Positions 1 through 7,980 of a DNA stretch of 64,000 nucleotides are shown in pieces. The translations under genes and the position numbers were made by a program. The stretch is taken from the NCBI RefSeq assembly GCF_000218625.1, contig NC_015672.1:2455451-2519450 (forward strand). The letters are read 5' to 3'. Below the pieces are notes generated by a model. The model was not told where the DNA came from and made no database searches. It saw only the letters and a program-made list of their open reading frames with translations. Position 1 is the stretch's first letter, and every line of letters begins with the position of its first letter. The stretch comes from Flexistipes sinusarabici DSM 4947. Its GTDB lineage: Bacteria > Chrysiogenota > Deferribacteres > Deferribacterales > Flexistipitaceae.

Positions 1-15
1 ACTCGCTAAAGTAAA

Positions 16-213
16 TTATTTCAGGTTGTTTAACTCCACAACGATTTCTGATATTTCTTCGTCGGAGAATCCTTTTTCTTTTGCAGCTTCCTCTATAGTA
101 CCCCATATCGGCTCACCGCACAGAATGCACCTTATCCCCTTGTTTTTTAGGTACTGGACGGCTTCATCTTTTACTTCCACCAAATCTTCAATTGTCGTAT
201 CTTTAGTTATCAT
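16..213 (-). CDS. DUF1858 domain redox-disulfide protein
   Basis: A 65-residue soluble protein. It matches the small DUF1858 / hybrid-cluster-protein-associated redox disulfide family in length and in its CxxC pair, Cys29 and Cys32 in CILC. Members are thought to act as thiol or metal-site helpers, but the role is not established. The ATG follows an AAGGG ribosome site about 7 nt upstream. It lies only 10 bp after the broken SDR gene on the same strand, so the two were probably co-transcribed. The family call is fairly secure; the function is unknown. Confidence 0.75.
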   Translation of the reverse strand: MITKDTTIEDLVEVKDEAVQYLKNKGIRCILCGEPIWGTIEEAAKEKGFSDEEISEIVVELNNLK

Positions 214-223
214 TTTTTACCCT

Positions 224-1036
224 TTACAGAAAACTTTTTAACTGATCCAGATTTATTTTCCACAGCTCATCCTGAACTTTTTCATCAAAAGCAATCTGTG
301 CCGGTGCTATGGCTTTTTTATCCATAAAATATGCACCGGAAATCTGTTCAGCCTCTTCCGATTCCACTGCATAGAGGATATTGTCTGCCCCTTTTTTAAC
401 ATCGGCCCCGAAAGCACCCCATCCTTCTTTAAGTATTTTTGTATTTATTACGCCGGGATGCAGGCAGTTGACTGTAATTCCATCGGGCCGGGTAATAGCT
501 GCAAGTTTTTTGGTAAACAGAATGTTGCATAATTTGGACATTGAATAAGCTTCATAACCGGTGTGCTCTCCGCCTTTTTTGACTTCTTCAAGATCAATAT
601 CAGAAGCGTGAGCCATCGAAGCGACATTTACAATTTTCTTCTTTTGTCCGTGCTTTATATTTTCAAGAAGTTTTAATGTGAGCAGAACGGGTGCCAGGTG
701 GTTGACCTGGTATGTTATTTCATATCCATCTGCGGATTTTTTATATTCACTTGAGTATATGCCCGCATTATTTATTAAAATATCCAGTTTTTTGAACTGC
801 TTTTTAACCTCTTCAGCAAATTTGTTTACATCACTTAGATTTGCATAATCTGCAACAAAACCTTAAAATTCACTGTTTTTATTAATATTTTCCAGCTCTA
901 TAACTGTATCCTGAACCTTTCCGGTGTTTCTTCCGTGAATTATCAGTGTATAATCTTTTTCAGCCAGTTCTTTTGCCGTTTGTTTGCCGATGCCGTCTGT
1001 TGCCCCGGTTAAAAGTATAACAGGTTTTCTTTCCAT
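224..1036 (-). pseudogene. Short-chain dehydrogenase/reductase with in-frame stop
   Basis: Read through, this frame encodes a complete SDR of about 270 residues. It has the TGATDGIG nucleotide-binding motif near the N-terminus, NNAG, the catalytic-Ser strand IVNVAS and the YSMSK active site. It resembles retinol-dehydrogenase-like SDRs, which use NAD(P)H to interconvert alcohols and ketones. A single TAA at 863-865 (codon 58) interrupts an otherwise open frame, with recognisable SDR sequence on both sides. No plausible restart keeps the Rossmann fold, since the next in-frame Met is far downstream. It is probably a recent point-mutation pseudogene, or a base error in the assembly. Confidence 0.8.
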
Positions 1037-1114
1037 TATCGCCCTCCTGCCGGAATTCTCTTACAACTAAATTAATACAATTTTTCACATGCTTAAAGGG
1101 TTTTATTGTTTAAT

Positions 1115-2434
1115 TCAGGCAATCAGTCTGTTTATTGATTTGTTCATAATCGGATAAAGGAAGGTATTGGAAAAAAGTCTGCCTATAACAAAAGATATGG
1201 CGGCGACAATGGCGCCGGGGATTGTTGAAAAACTGATAAAGCAAAAAAGAGAAGTTATAATAACCATAACCTCGATCAGTGTTGCCACAGAAATGGGGGT
1301 GGTTATTTTATCCTTGACCAATACAGATCTTTCAAAAGATATAAACACTGTCAGAGCAGGCAAAAGAGACATTATCATTGCGGGAATTATTGCGAAATCT
1401 GCCAAATCGGGTGTGAGTGCGGAAACTTTTATAAACCAGAGGTCAGCAAGTGGGGTTGCAGTTAGCAGAAAAACTGCCGATGTTGAGCCAAAGGCAATTA
1501 TAAATGCAAAATTGCGTATTTTTTTGTAATATGCTTTAGCATTCTCATTCAGAAAGGTGATGGCTACTTCCTGATACGAGAGCCCCATACTTCTGAAAAT
1601 AAATGTAAGGGAATGAACCACAGGCATTACCGCAAGTGAGTCAATAGGGCGGACGCTCTTTGCTAAAAAAAGTGTTACTATAGGCTGGGCGGAAAGTGCT
1701 ATGAATGGTGTAAGTGCAAGGGGCACATAAAATTTTGTAATTTTGGTGTAAGTGAGGTCGCTGTCTATGGTGTTATCGTTCAGTTTAACCTCCGATATAG
1801 AGCTTTGTGCAAGAAAATAAGCTGCCAAAGCTTCAGCTATCACACCTGTGCTTAGAGCAATTGTTCCGACATAAGCTCCCTTAAGGTTTGTGATATTAAA
1901 GAGAGTGACTGCGGTAATGCCCATGAAAACGAGCCTGAAAACCGTTGTATAAGCTACAATCCTTGTTAATCCCGACCGTATTAGGATACCCTGATAAAAC
2001 CTTCTGAATCCGATGGCAGCAGGCCAGGGAATCAGAAAAACGGTGGCAAGATGGGTAATTTCAGCTATTTTTTCAGGGATTTGAAGAATTTTATAAGCCA
2101 CAAAATCAAAAACAGGAGGAATGATAAGGATGACAATGAAAAGTGTGACAAATGAATTGATATAGATAGTAAAATTTTTGAGTTTGCTGTATGTGAATTC
2201 ATTTTTAACCAATGTTGTGGAAGCGCTCATCAGCATAATTATCGGTGCCTCAACAACGAGACCGAAAGAGTAAGCAATCCCGTATGCAGCAAGGTTGAGC
2301 TTTACTTCGCCCATTCTTGCTATAACTGCAGCCAGAAAAGGACCTTCGATGGACATCATTATCCAGGTCAGTGCCAACGGGTACCAGAAGACAAAAATTC
2401 TGCTGTATTTAAGTTCCGTTTGAGTTTGTGACAT
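1115..2434 (-). CDS. ANKH/MATE-like multi-pass membrane transporter
   Basis: A protein of about 439 residues that is almost entirely hydrophobic, with around 12 predicted membrane segments in two halves. Each half begins with a similar stretch (FWYPLALTW near the start and FYVPLALTP near the middle), as in the MOP/MATE fold. Features such as GIAYSFG, RFYQGILIRSG and the second-half PIVTLF recall the progressive ankylosis (ANKH) branch rather than classical drug-exporting MATE proteins. Substrate is unknown. The ATG at 2434 is chosen; an in-frame TTG at 2455 would add seven residues, and neither has a clear ribosome site. It stands alone between the SDR pseudogene and a repeat element. Confidence 0.6.
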   Translation of the reverse strand: MSQTQTELKYSRIFVFWYPLALTWIMMSIEGPFLAAVIARMGEVKLNLAAYGIAYSFGLVVEAPIIMLMSASTTLVKNEFTYSKLKNFTIYINSFVTLFIVILIIPPVFDFVAYKILQIPEKIAEITHLATVFLIPWPAAIGFRRFYQGILIRSGLTRIVAYTTVFRLVFMGITAVTLFNITNLKGAYVGTIALSTGVIAEALAAYFLAQSSISEVKLNDNTIDSDLTYTKITKFYVPLALTPFIALSAQPIVTLFLAKSVRPIDSLAVMPVVHSLTFIFRSMGLSYQEVAITFLNENAKAYYKKIRNFAFIIAFGSTSAVFLLTATPLADLWFIKVSALTPDLADFAIIPAMIMSLLPALTVFISFERSVLVKDKITTPISVATLIEVMVIITSLFCFISFSTIPGAIVAAISFVIGRLFSNTFLYPIMNKSINRLIA

Positions 2435-2514
2435 AAGACGGCTTATATATGTCAAATTAACTGAAAAATAAAGGGGAAAAACACCGTGATGTGTGATGCG
2501 TAAAGCGTGATGAA

Positions 2515-2797
2515 AGCTTTGAATAATTCAGTAAGCGCGGCTTCAGCCGTGCAAAGTTTATTCCGAGACCCAGTATTATCAAGCTTGCGGGAATAAAGTA
2601 ATGTATCCTACTAGCATCGGTCGAAGACCGATTGGCAGCTATGTAAATAGCTAAATTGAATGTTTGACAACATATTTACCAGTCTAAAAGACTGGTGCTA
2701 GACGAAGTCAATCAATTTGTGATACACAATATATTTACCAGCCTCCGGCTGGTGCTACCCACTTCCTGAAACGGAGAAAAAGACATTATTCAAAGCT
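2515..2797. repeat. E1 repeat element, copy A
   Basis: A 283-bp element bounded by perfect 13-bp inverted repeats (AGCTTTGAATAAT at 2515-2527 and its complement at 2785-2797). Its core, 2533-2766, recurs at the same length (234 bp) and nearly unchanged at 25959-26192. Inside are three REP-like hairpin modules with a TAGCA flank on one side and TAAAT on the other or a variant of it (about 2611-2633, 2671-2701, 2723-2757), plus a CGGCTTCAGCCG palindrome at the left. It carries no ORF and fills most of the gap between the transporter and mltF. It looks like a MITE-like or composite REP element. Confidence 0.8.
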
Positions 2798-2833
2798 CTC
2801 GTGATGGGTGAAGGGGATGTTTTGAAGGTGAAG

Positions 2834-4198
2834 TTATTCGTGGGCTTTTTGTTTGATAATATCGTAATAAGTCATAATACGTCTGACATATCTTACCGGC
2901 TCTGTTCCCCGTGCGTATCCATACGTTGTATTTTTGTAATACTTTCTCTCTCTTAAAAGAGGCAGAGCTTTTTTCAGGGATGACCACTTCTCAGGGTCCC
3001 ACCCTTTTTTTCTGCATATATCCTGGGCATCCCTTACGTGACCGTAACCAACATTGTAGCTGGCAAGTGCAAACAACATTTTTGTTTCCGGGTCCTTAAT
3101 TTCGTCAAAGCGATGATATATTTTTGCCAGATAGCCTACTCCGGCTTTCACACTTTGTGCCGGTTTCATTCTGTTGTTAATCCCCATCTCTCGGGCAGTT
3201 CTTTGGGTAACCTGCATCAAGCCCCGCACTCCTGTATAACTTCTGGCATAGGGATTGAAGTGGGATTCCTGATAAACCATTGCTGCAATCAGGCGCCAGT
3301 CGAATCCGTGTTTTTCTGCAGCTTTTTTGATAATGTCTTTATATTTGGGAAGCCTTGTTTTCAATCTTCGGTGAAATCTTTTGATATCCACATAATCAAA
3401 TATAGAAACATTCCTGTAATAACGCTCATAAATCTGACTGAATGTTCCGTTTTTTTCTATTTGATGAAAAAATTCATTAATTTTTTCCCGCAGTTTGTCG
3501 CTGTTGTTTCTCACCGCCCAGCCTAACTGCTGTGGCTCTGATATGGGAAAAGCTATTCTGATATCGGGATAATAGCGCTGATTCAGTTTTGCAATATTTG
3601 AATCAGCCACAGTTACTTCTATTTCTTTTTCAGCTACCATACGGATAAGTTCCTCTGTAGGCATATTTTCATGAAATACGATATCAATATTAAGACCGTT
3701 GCTTTTTAATTCTTCAAGGCGCTGTTCGTATGATGTTTGGGGGCGGATGTGAATCTTTTTGCCCTTTAAATCTTTGATTTTGTCAATGGAGTTATTGTTT
3801 TTATGAATAATAATCTGCTGCTGCACTTCCAGATATCCTTCTGAAAAATCGGCCAGTTTCTTTCTTGGCTTTGTTATGGTGACTCCCGCTGCAATCATGT
3901 CTCCTTCACCAGAATTGAGTGCCTGAAACATTTCGTCCCAACCGGGTGTGATTACTTCTAATTTTACCCCGAGAAACTCCGCGAACTTTTTTGCAAGGTC
4001 GTATTCAAAACCCATATATTCATCCCGGTAACTGTAATAAACATTAGCATTGTTGGTCATGATAACGGTTATTTTGCCTTTTTCTTTTATATCTTCCAGG
4101 GTTCCATTGCCTGCAGGCTCAGCAATAATATGGAAAAAAATATAGAACACAGACAGTATCGCGATTATAAGCAGCTCTTTATGTTTTCTAATGCTCAT
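2834..4198 (-). CDS. mltF: Membrane-bound lytic murein transglycosylase F
   Basis: A 454-residue envelope enzyme that cleaves peptidoglycan glycan strands, forming 1,6-anhydro-muramic ends. An N-terminal membrane anchor or signal (about residues 6-25) is followed by a periplasmic solute-binding (SBP_bac_3) domain (about 40-260). The C-terminal SLT lysozyme-like domain (about 290-430) carries the catalytic Glu in YQESHFNP and the GLMQVTQ motif. This order is the MltF arrangement and the length is close to the E. coli protein (518). The ATG at 4198 is preferred because GGAG sits 6 nt upstream; the longer in-frame start lacks a site. Monocistronic. Confidence 0.88.
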   Translation of the reverse strand: MSIRKHKELLIIAILSVFYIFFHIIAEPAGNGTLEDIKEKGKITVIMTNNANVYYSYRDEYMGFEYDLAKKFAEFLGVKLEVITPGWDEMFQALNSGEGDMIAAGVTITKPRKKLADFSEGYLEVQQQIIIHKNNNSIDKIKDLKGKKIHIRPQTSYEQRLEELKSNGLNIDIVFHENMPTEELIRMVAEKEIEVTVADSNIAKLNQRYYPDIRIAFPISEPQQLGWAVRNNSDKLREKINEFFHQIEKNGTFSQIYERYYRNVSIFDYVDIKRFHRRLKTRLPKYKDIIKKAAEKHGFDWRLIAAMVYQESHFNPYARSYTGVRGLMQVTQRTAREMGINNRMKPAQSVKAGVGYLAKIYHRFDEIKDPETKMLFALASYNVGYGHVRDAQDICRKKGWDPEKWSSLKKALPLLRERKYYKNTTYGYARGTEPVRYVRRIMTYYDIIKQKAHE

Positions 4199-4579
4199 TA
4201 TTATCTCCATTCGTTTGGTAAAGCCCCGTAAACGCAAAAAGTGAGGTATTACAACCTCTGCTTATCTACTAAGATTAGCCTCTGAAAGGAAAAAATGCAA
4301 ATTTTATCTTTTTTGCCACTCTTCTATTTGTTGGTGAGAGAGTGAAGTGGTAAGAGAGTGAGGTGGTGAAGTGGTGAGATAGGGAGATAGATAGGATGCC
4401 TGTTAAAAGTTTTAGCAACCTCCCAAAATTTTTATACTTATGCTATTTGACAATACTTTATCTTACTATCGGGGTTTTCGCTCATAAAGATATCCCAATA
4501 TTAAACACAGTTGTATATTTATCGTTATGTCGTTTCATATGGCAGAGATTTCTCTCTTTGTTTGAAAGAATGCCTGCGG
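4199..4579. other. Intergenic region, no gene seen
   Basis: Upstream region of mltF followed by AT-rich spacer. At about 4325-4395 it holds a purine-rich simple tract made of variations on gagtgaagtggt/gagatagg, resembling degenerate tracts elsewhere in the window. An ORF across 4396-4749 is judged spurious because its C-terminal third is a translation of palindromic repeats. Confidence 0.6.
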
Positions 4580-4640
4580 CTAGCACCAGTCTTTTTAAAC
4601 TGGTAAATATGTTTACATTCTATTTAGCTATCGCTGATAG
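4580..4640 (-). repeat. Diverged fragment of the E1 element with one REP-like module
   Basis: CTAGCACCAGT...ACTGGTAAATATG matches, in inverted orientation, the middle hairpin module of the E1 elements. The similarity continues past the hairpin through an ATTTAGCTAT stretch also present in E1. It is a degraded, partial copy. Confidence 0.65.
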
Positions 4641-4654
4641 ACAGTATGCATGTA

Positions 4655-4740
4655 ATTGTCACCTCGAGCGAAGCCGAGAGGTCTCTTTGCAATATAACAG
4701 TAGAGATCTCTCCGCTCCACTCCGTTCCGGTCGAGATGTT
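4655..4740. repeat. Palindromic intergenic repeats flanking IS110 (3' side)
   Basis: Short palindromic units including CCTCGAGCGAAGCCGAGAGG, followed by AGAGATCTCT and related inverted segments. They resemble the widespread 'gcgagcgaagcgaagcaatc' class of bacterial intergenic palindromes. A relative lies on the other side of the IS110 element at about 6021-6049. Confidence 0.55.
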
Positions 4741-4752
4741 CCGTGTTAAAAG

Positions 4753-5766
4753 TCAAGCATTTTTTGCAACCAAAGTTAAATTATTTGCATGATCCGGATC
4801 ATACGGTTTGCCACTTTTCAATACACCAAATGCCTGCCTTATCAACTTGTTCGCTACTGCTATTAAGGCAACCTTTTTAGGCTTACCTTTAGCTACAAGT
4901 CTCTCATATAATTCTGCGCATGATTTATTATACTTGCAAGCTGAAAGTGAGCATAAATACAGTATCGTCCGCATATAGCCGTTGCCCTTCTTCGATATTT
5001 TACCTCTGCCATTGACCGATGTCCCTGACTGGTAAATACTGGGACATATACCCACAAAACTCGTTACATCCTTACCTCTATCAAAATTTGCAAAACCGTT
5101 TAATTTGCCCAAAATCACTCCTGTCAGCTTTAACCCAACTCCAGGAATACTCGAAAGCAATTTATACTCTTCGACATACTTCTCCCGCAGCAATATGTCT
5201 AATTCTTTTTCTATCTTTTTTATCTCTTTCTTAAAATTCTCTATAAGTTTTTTATAAGCATTTAGTGTGCTATTGTCTTTGAAAGGTAAATATTCAATCG
5301 CTTCAATCTGGTTACTCAACATATTTATCTGCTTATGAAAATCTTCCACCGCTTTAAGTTTCATATCTATCTTATAATAGTCTATATCCCGGGGAGAAAA
5401 TAGCCAATCATCTCCGTTAATATAACCATACTCCGCTATCAAACGGGCATCGGCCTTGTCTGTCTTTGCACGTTTTAAATTCATCTGTGAGTACCTCTTT
5501 ATTACAAGAGGATTCGCTACACTTACAATATAACCACATTCCTTGCTCAAATGGGTTGCTAATCTTAAATGGTATACTCCCGTATTTTCCAGCATAAAAA
5601 GAACTTTGGAAAAATCTATTCCCTTCTCCTTCTTAACAAAATCATTAAAAAATGATTTTACCGTGTTTCTTGTCTCATAGCTTATGTGACTCTTGCCATC
5701 ATATAAGCTGATTGACAACGTTTCCTTGGATACATCAATTCCCACTACTTTTTCATAGCTCTTCAT
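4753..5766 (-). CDS. IS110-family transposase (DEDD recombinase)
   Basis: 337 residues. The N-terminal RuvC-like DEDD domain shows the first Asp in VGIDVSKE, a Glu in MLENTGVYH and the KTDKADARLIA block. A coiled central region leads to the C-terminal Transposase_20 domain (LLSSIPGVG, FVGICPS), with a QSG Ser likely to be the catalytic nucleophile. Family members excise and insert DNA through a circular intermediate, guided by an RNA from the element's own non-coding end. The ATG at 5766 follows GGAG in GAGGAGCTTTACG; an in-frame ATG at 5781 lies upstream of that site and is not favoured. It appears intact. Confidence 0.9.
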   Translation of the reverse strand: MKSYEKVVGIDVSKETLSISLYDGKSHISYETRNTVKSFFNDFVKKEKGIDFSKVLFMLENTGVYHLRLATHLSKECGYIVSVANPLVIKRYSQMNLKRAKTDKADARLIAEYGYINGDDWLFSPRDIDYYKIDMKLKAVEDFHKQINMLSNQIEAIEYLPFKDNSTLNAYKKLIENFKKEIKKIEKELDILLREKYVEEYKLLSSIPGVGLKLTGVILGKLNGFANFDRGKDVTSFVGICPSIYQSGTSVNGRGKISKKGNGYMRTILYLCSLSACKYNKSCAELYERLVAKGKPKKVALIAVANKLIRQAFGVLKSGKPYDPDHANNLTLVAKNA

Positions 5767-5799
5767 CGTAAAGCTCCTCATTTTTTTACTTGAGCTTTG

Positions 5800-5960
5800 C
5801 TTTCCTATACGCTATCATCGTAACACATGCAGGCTTTATGCCTAATGTTCCGTTCAGGTTTCGGAAAGCTGAAGGTGGGGACAACATTGCGAACGGTTTC
5901 GTTGAACCAATGACAATCATGTCCTTTATCACCTTCAGTGCTCTGGAACCTTATACAACT
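5800..5960 (-). ncRNA. Candidate bridge RNA of the IS110 element
   Basis: The leader upstream of the transposase folds strikingly. A 70-nt hairpin is closed by a perfect 9-bp stem (CTGAAGGTG at 5869-5877 with 5930-5938). It has inner stems GGAC/GTCC (5879-5882, 5921-5924) and CATTG/CAATG (5885-5889, 5908-5912) separated by internal loops. A second hairpin lies at 5822-5849 (AGGC/GCCT inside ACAT/ATGT). Stem-loops with internal loops on the transposase strand, 5' of the gene, are what IS110 bridge RNAs look like. The ends are estimates and the guide loops are not assigned. Confidence 0.5.
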
Positions 5961-5975
5961 TTTTAATAGCCTGTT

Positions 5976-6300
5976 AAACAATTTTTCCTACTTTCTTAAT
6001 ATACGATGACGTCGTTTGTCCGTCATTGCGAGCGTAGCGAAGCAATCTCGTATAGATATCAGATTTTGCTTCATCGTTAGCACTCCCTGCCCTGTTAAAA
6101 GCCGCAGGCAATCAGCGAAGCTGATATTTAACAGGGTGAGGGAAGCCGAGGGATCTCTATCTATGTACTAACAATATCTGCGTATTGTCATAGCTCTAAA
6201 AAATGGGAGGGTGCCAATTAAAAGTTCTGTTGTTCAAAAGAGAAAAACATGATAACTTTTCAATATAGCCATCAGTAAAATAATAAAAGAGATTAGGCAT
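5976..6300. other. Intergenic region between IS110 and the ubiB-like gene
   Basis: Holds palindromic repeats: a cattgcgagcgtagcgaagcaat unit at about 6024-6046, then a larger hairpin at 6090-6136. No ORF is convincing. The ubiB-like start at 6301 is preceded by AAAGAGATTAGG. No clear promoter was identified. Confidence 0.5.
6090..6136. repeat. Palindromic element with 10-bp perfect stem
   Basis: CCCTGTTAAA (6090-6099) pairs perfectly with TTTAACAGGG (6127-6136). Inside, ATCAGC-GAA-GCTGAT forms a second perfect hairpin, so the whole makes a bulged cruciform. It has no T-run and no gene upstream on its strand, so it is a repeat rather than a terminator. Confidence 0.6.
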
Positions 6301-7980
6301 ATGTGGACAATAAAAAAGACCTTCAGAAACCTTGGAAGAGTGAGGGAGATATTTTCCCAGGTGGTTTATTACGGTTTCGGACGTTTTCTGGATGAAACCA
6401 ACCTGTCATCTGTAATCGGCTACGGGAAAAAAATAGTTACTCTGGGCAAAGCTAAAGATATTGAAAAACTGCCGGAAGAGGTACGTTTCAGAAAACTGCT
6501 TGAAAGTCTGGGGCCCACTTTTGTAAAAGTGGGGCAATTTCTCAGTACAAGAGGGGATATTTTTCCTGAGAAGTTTACCAAAGAACTGGAAAAACTTCAG
6601 GATGAAGTATTGCCGTTCAAATACAGTGAAGCTGTCAGGCAAGTTGAATCAAACTTGGGTAAAGAACTTTCGTCTATGTTTAAGGAATTTTCCAGAGAGC
6701 CCGTCGCCTCTGCTTCAATAGCTCAGGTGCACAAAGCTGTTCTCCACGACGGCACTGAAGTGGCTGTAAAAGTAAAAAGACCCGGAATTGAAACGAAGAT
6801 AGAGCACGACCTGGCTATTCTTATATTTTTGGCAGGGGTGGCAGAAAAATACAATCAAGAGGCAAAAAACATACAACTTCTCGAAGTTACACAGGAATTT
6901 GCCGATCAGCTGAATAAAGAACTGAATTTTGTACTTGAAGCCAATTATATTGAAAAATTCAGGGACTATTTTTCAAAAAATGACAATATTTTTATCCCGC
7001 AGGTTATGTGGGAATATACGGATATGGATGTACTTACCATGGAATTTGTCAAAGGTACACCTATTGACAATATTAAGGAGCTTGAAGAGAAAGATATTGA
7101 TATGGTCAAGCTGTCGGAAACAGGCGTGGATTTTTACCTGAAACAGGTTTTCGAGTTCGGGTTCTTTCACGCCGATCCGCATCCGGGGAATTTTCTGGTA
7201 ACGGACAAAGGTGAGACTGCAATCCTTGACTTCGGTATAATAGGAAAAGTTGACAGGAAGCTTCTTGAGCACCTGAGTGCTGTTTTCCTTGGTCTTATCA
7301 ATTTTGATATTGAATCCATTATAGAGGAGATGGTTTCTTTCGGGCTTATCGACAGAGACGCCGACTTGAGAAAAATTCAAAGGGATATGATGGACGTTAT
7401 ACTCCCTGTTTACGGTCAGAATATTGGCAATGTAGATGTTGTGCTGCTGTTAAATGATATAATAGATATCGGCAGAAAACATTATTTTAAATTTCCTATC
7501 GATTATCTTTTAATTTTTAAAACGTTTTCATTTCTCGAATCATCAGGACGGAAACTTAATCCGGACTTTAATTTTCTGAATTTTGCCGAACCGTATGCAA
7601 AAAAAATTCTGCTGAAAAAATACAGCCCCTCATATCTTTTCAATGACTTCAGAGAAATCTCCTCAAATTACAGCGATGTTTTGAGAAGGGCGCCCAAGGA
7701 CTACAAAATTCTTGTGGACAAACTTAAAGAAGACGACCTGAGTATTAATTTTATACACAGAAATCTGGATGTTATGTCCAGGGAAATGGACAGGTCGGCA
7801 AACAGACTTTCCTTCAGTATTATTATTGCAGCGATTGTTTTGTCATCTTCCCTTTTTATCCTGGCGGATGTTGGTCCCAAGATACTGGATATTCCGTTTC
7901 TCGGGCTCTTCGGTTTTGTTATCGCTTCCTTTCTCGGATTGGGACTGGCCATCGGAATTTTCAAGTCGGGGAAACTGTAA
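6301..7980 (+). CDS. ubiB: UbiB/ABC1/ADCK-family atypical protein kinase-like protein
   Basis: 559 residues. It shows the UbiB signature KxGQ (KVGQ, residues 76-79), the Ala-rich loop ASIAQVH, the ATP-site Lys in VAVKV, the HADPHPGNF catalytic block (about 290) and DFG (about 310). Two membrane segments close the C-terminus (about 505-556). UbiB proteins support isoprenoid-quinone biosynthesis, probably as membrane-bound ATPases acting on lipid intermediates. Here the quinone is probably menaquinone, given mqnC nearby. It is the first gene of a long operon; its TAA overlaps the next ATG (TAATG). The exact substrate role is inference. Confidence 0.85.
   Translation: MWTIKKTFRNLGRVREIFSQVVYYGFGRFLDETNLSSVIGYGKKIVTLGKAKDIEKLPEEVRFRKLLESLGPTFVKVGQFLSTRGDIFPEKFTKELEKLQDEVLPFKYSEAVRQVESNLGKELSSMFKEFSREPVASASIAQVHKAVLHDGTEVAVKVKRPGIETKIEHDLAILIFLAGVAEKYNQEAKNIQLLEVTQEFADQLNKELNFVLEANYIEKFRDYFSKNDNIFIPQVMWEYTDMDVLTMEFVKGTPIDNIKELEEKDIDMVKLSETGVDFYLKQVFEFGFFHADPHPGNFLVTDKGETAILDFGIIGKVDRKLLEHLSAVFLGLINFDIESIIEEMVSFGLIDRDADLRKIQRDMMDVILPVYGQNIGNVDVVLLLNDIIDIGRKHYFKFPIDYLLIFKTFSFLESSGRKLNPDFNFLNFAEPYAKKILLKKYSPSYLFNDFREISSNYSDVLRRAPKDYKILVDKLKEDDLSINFIHRNLDVMSREMDRSANRLSFSIIIAAIVLSSSLFILADVGPKILDIPFLGLFGFVIASFLGLGLAIGIFKSGKL

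Larger units (their letters stand above)
4745..5975 (-). mobile_element. IS110-family insertion sequence (limits approximate)
   Basis: Consists of an IS110-type transposase gene and about 200 bp of non-coding leader upstream of it (5767 to about 5975). IS110 elements lack clear terminal inverted repeats, so the ends cannot be fixed by eye. Palindromic repeats lie on both sides, in keeping with the known preference of many IS110 members for REP-type targets. The long leader upstream of the transposase fits the IS110 group rather than the IS1111 group. Confidence 0.75.

Noticed and set aside
2834..4237. Longer MltF reading from 4237
   Set aside because: The extra 13 residues put charged sequence before the membrane anchor, and GGAG fits the ATG at 4198.
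4396..4749. 117-codon plus-strand ORF before IS110
   Set aside because: Its last third translates palindromic repeats (a Ser/Arg/Glu-rich pattern typical of such DNA), and the middle crosses an E1 fragment; no family likeness.
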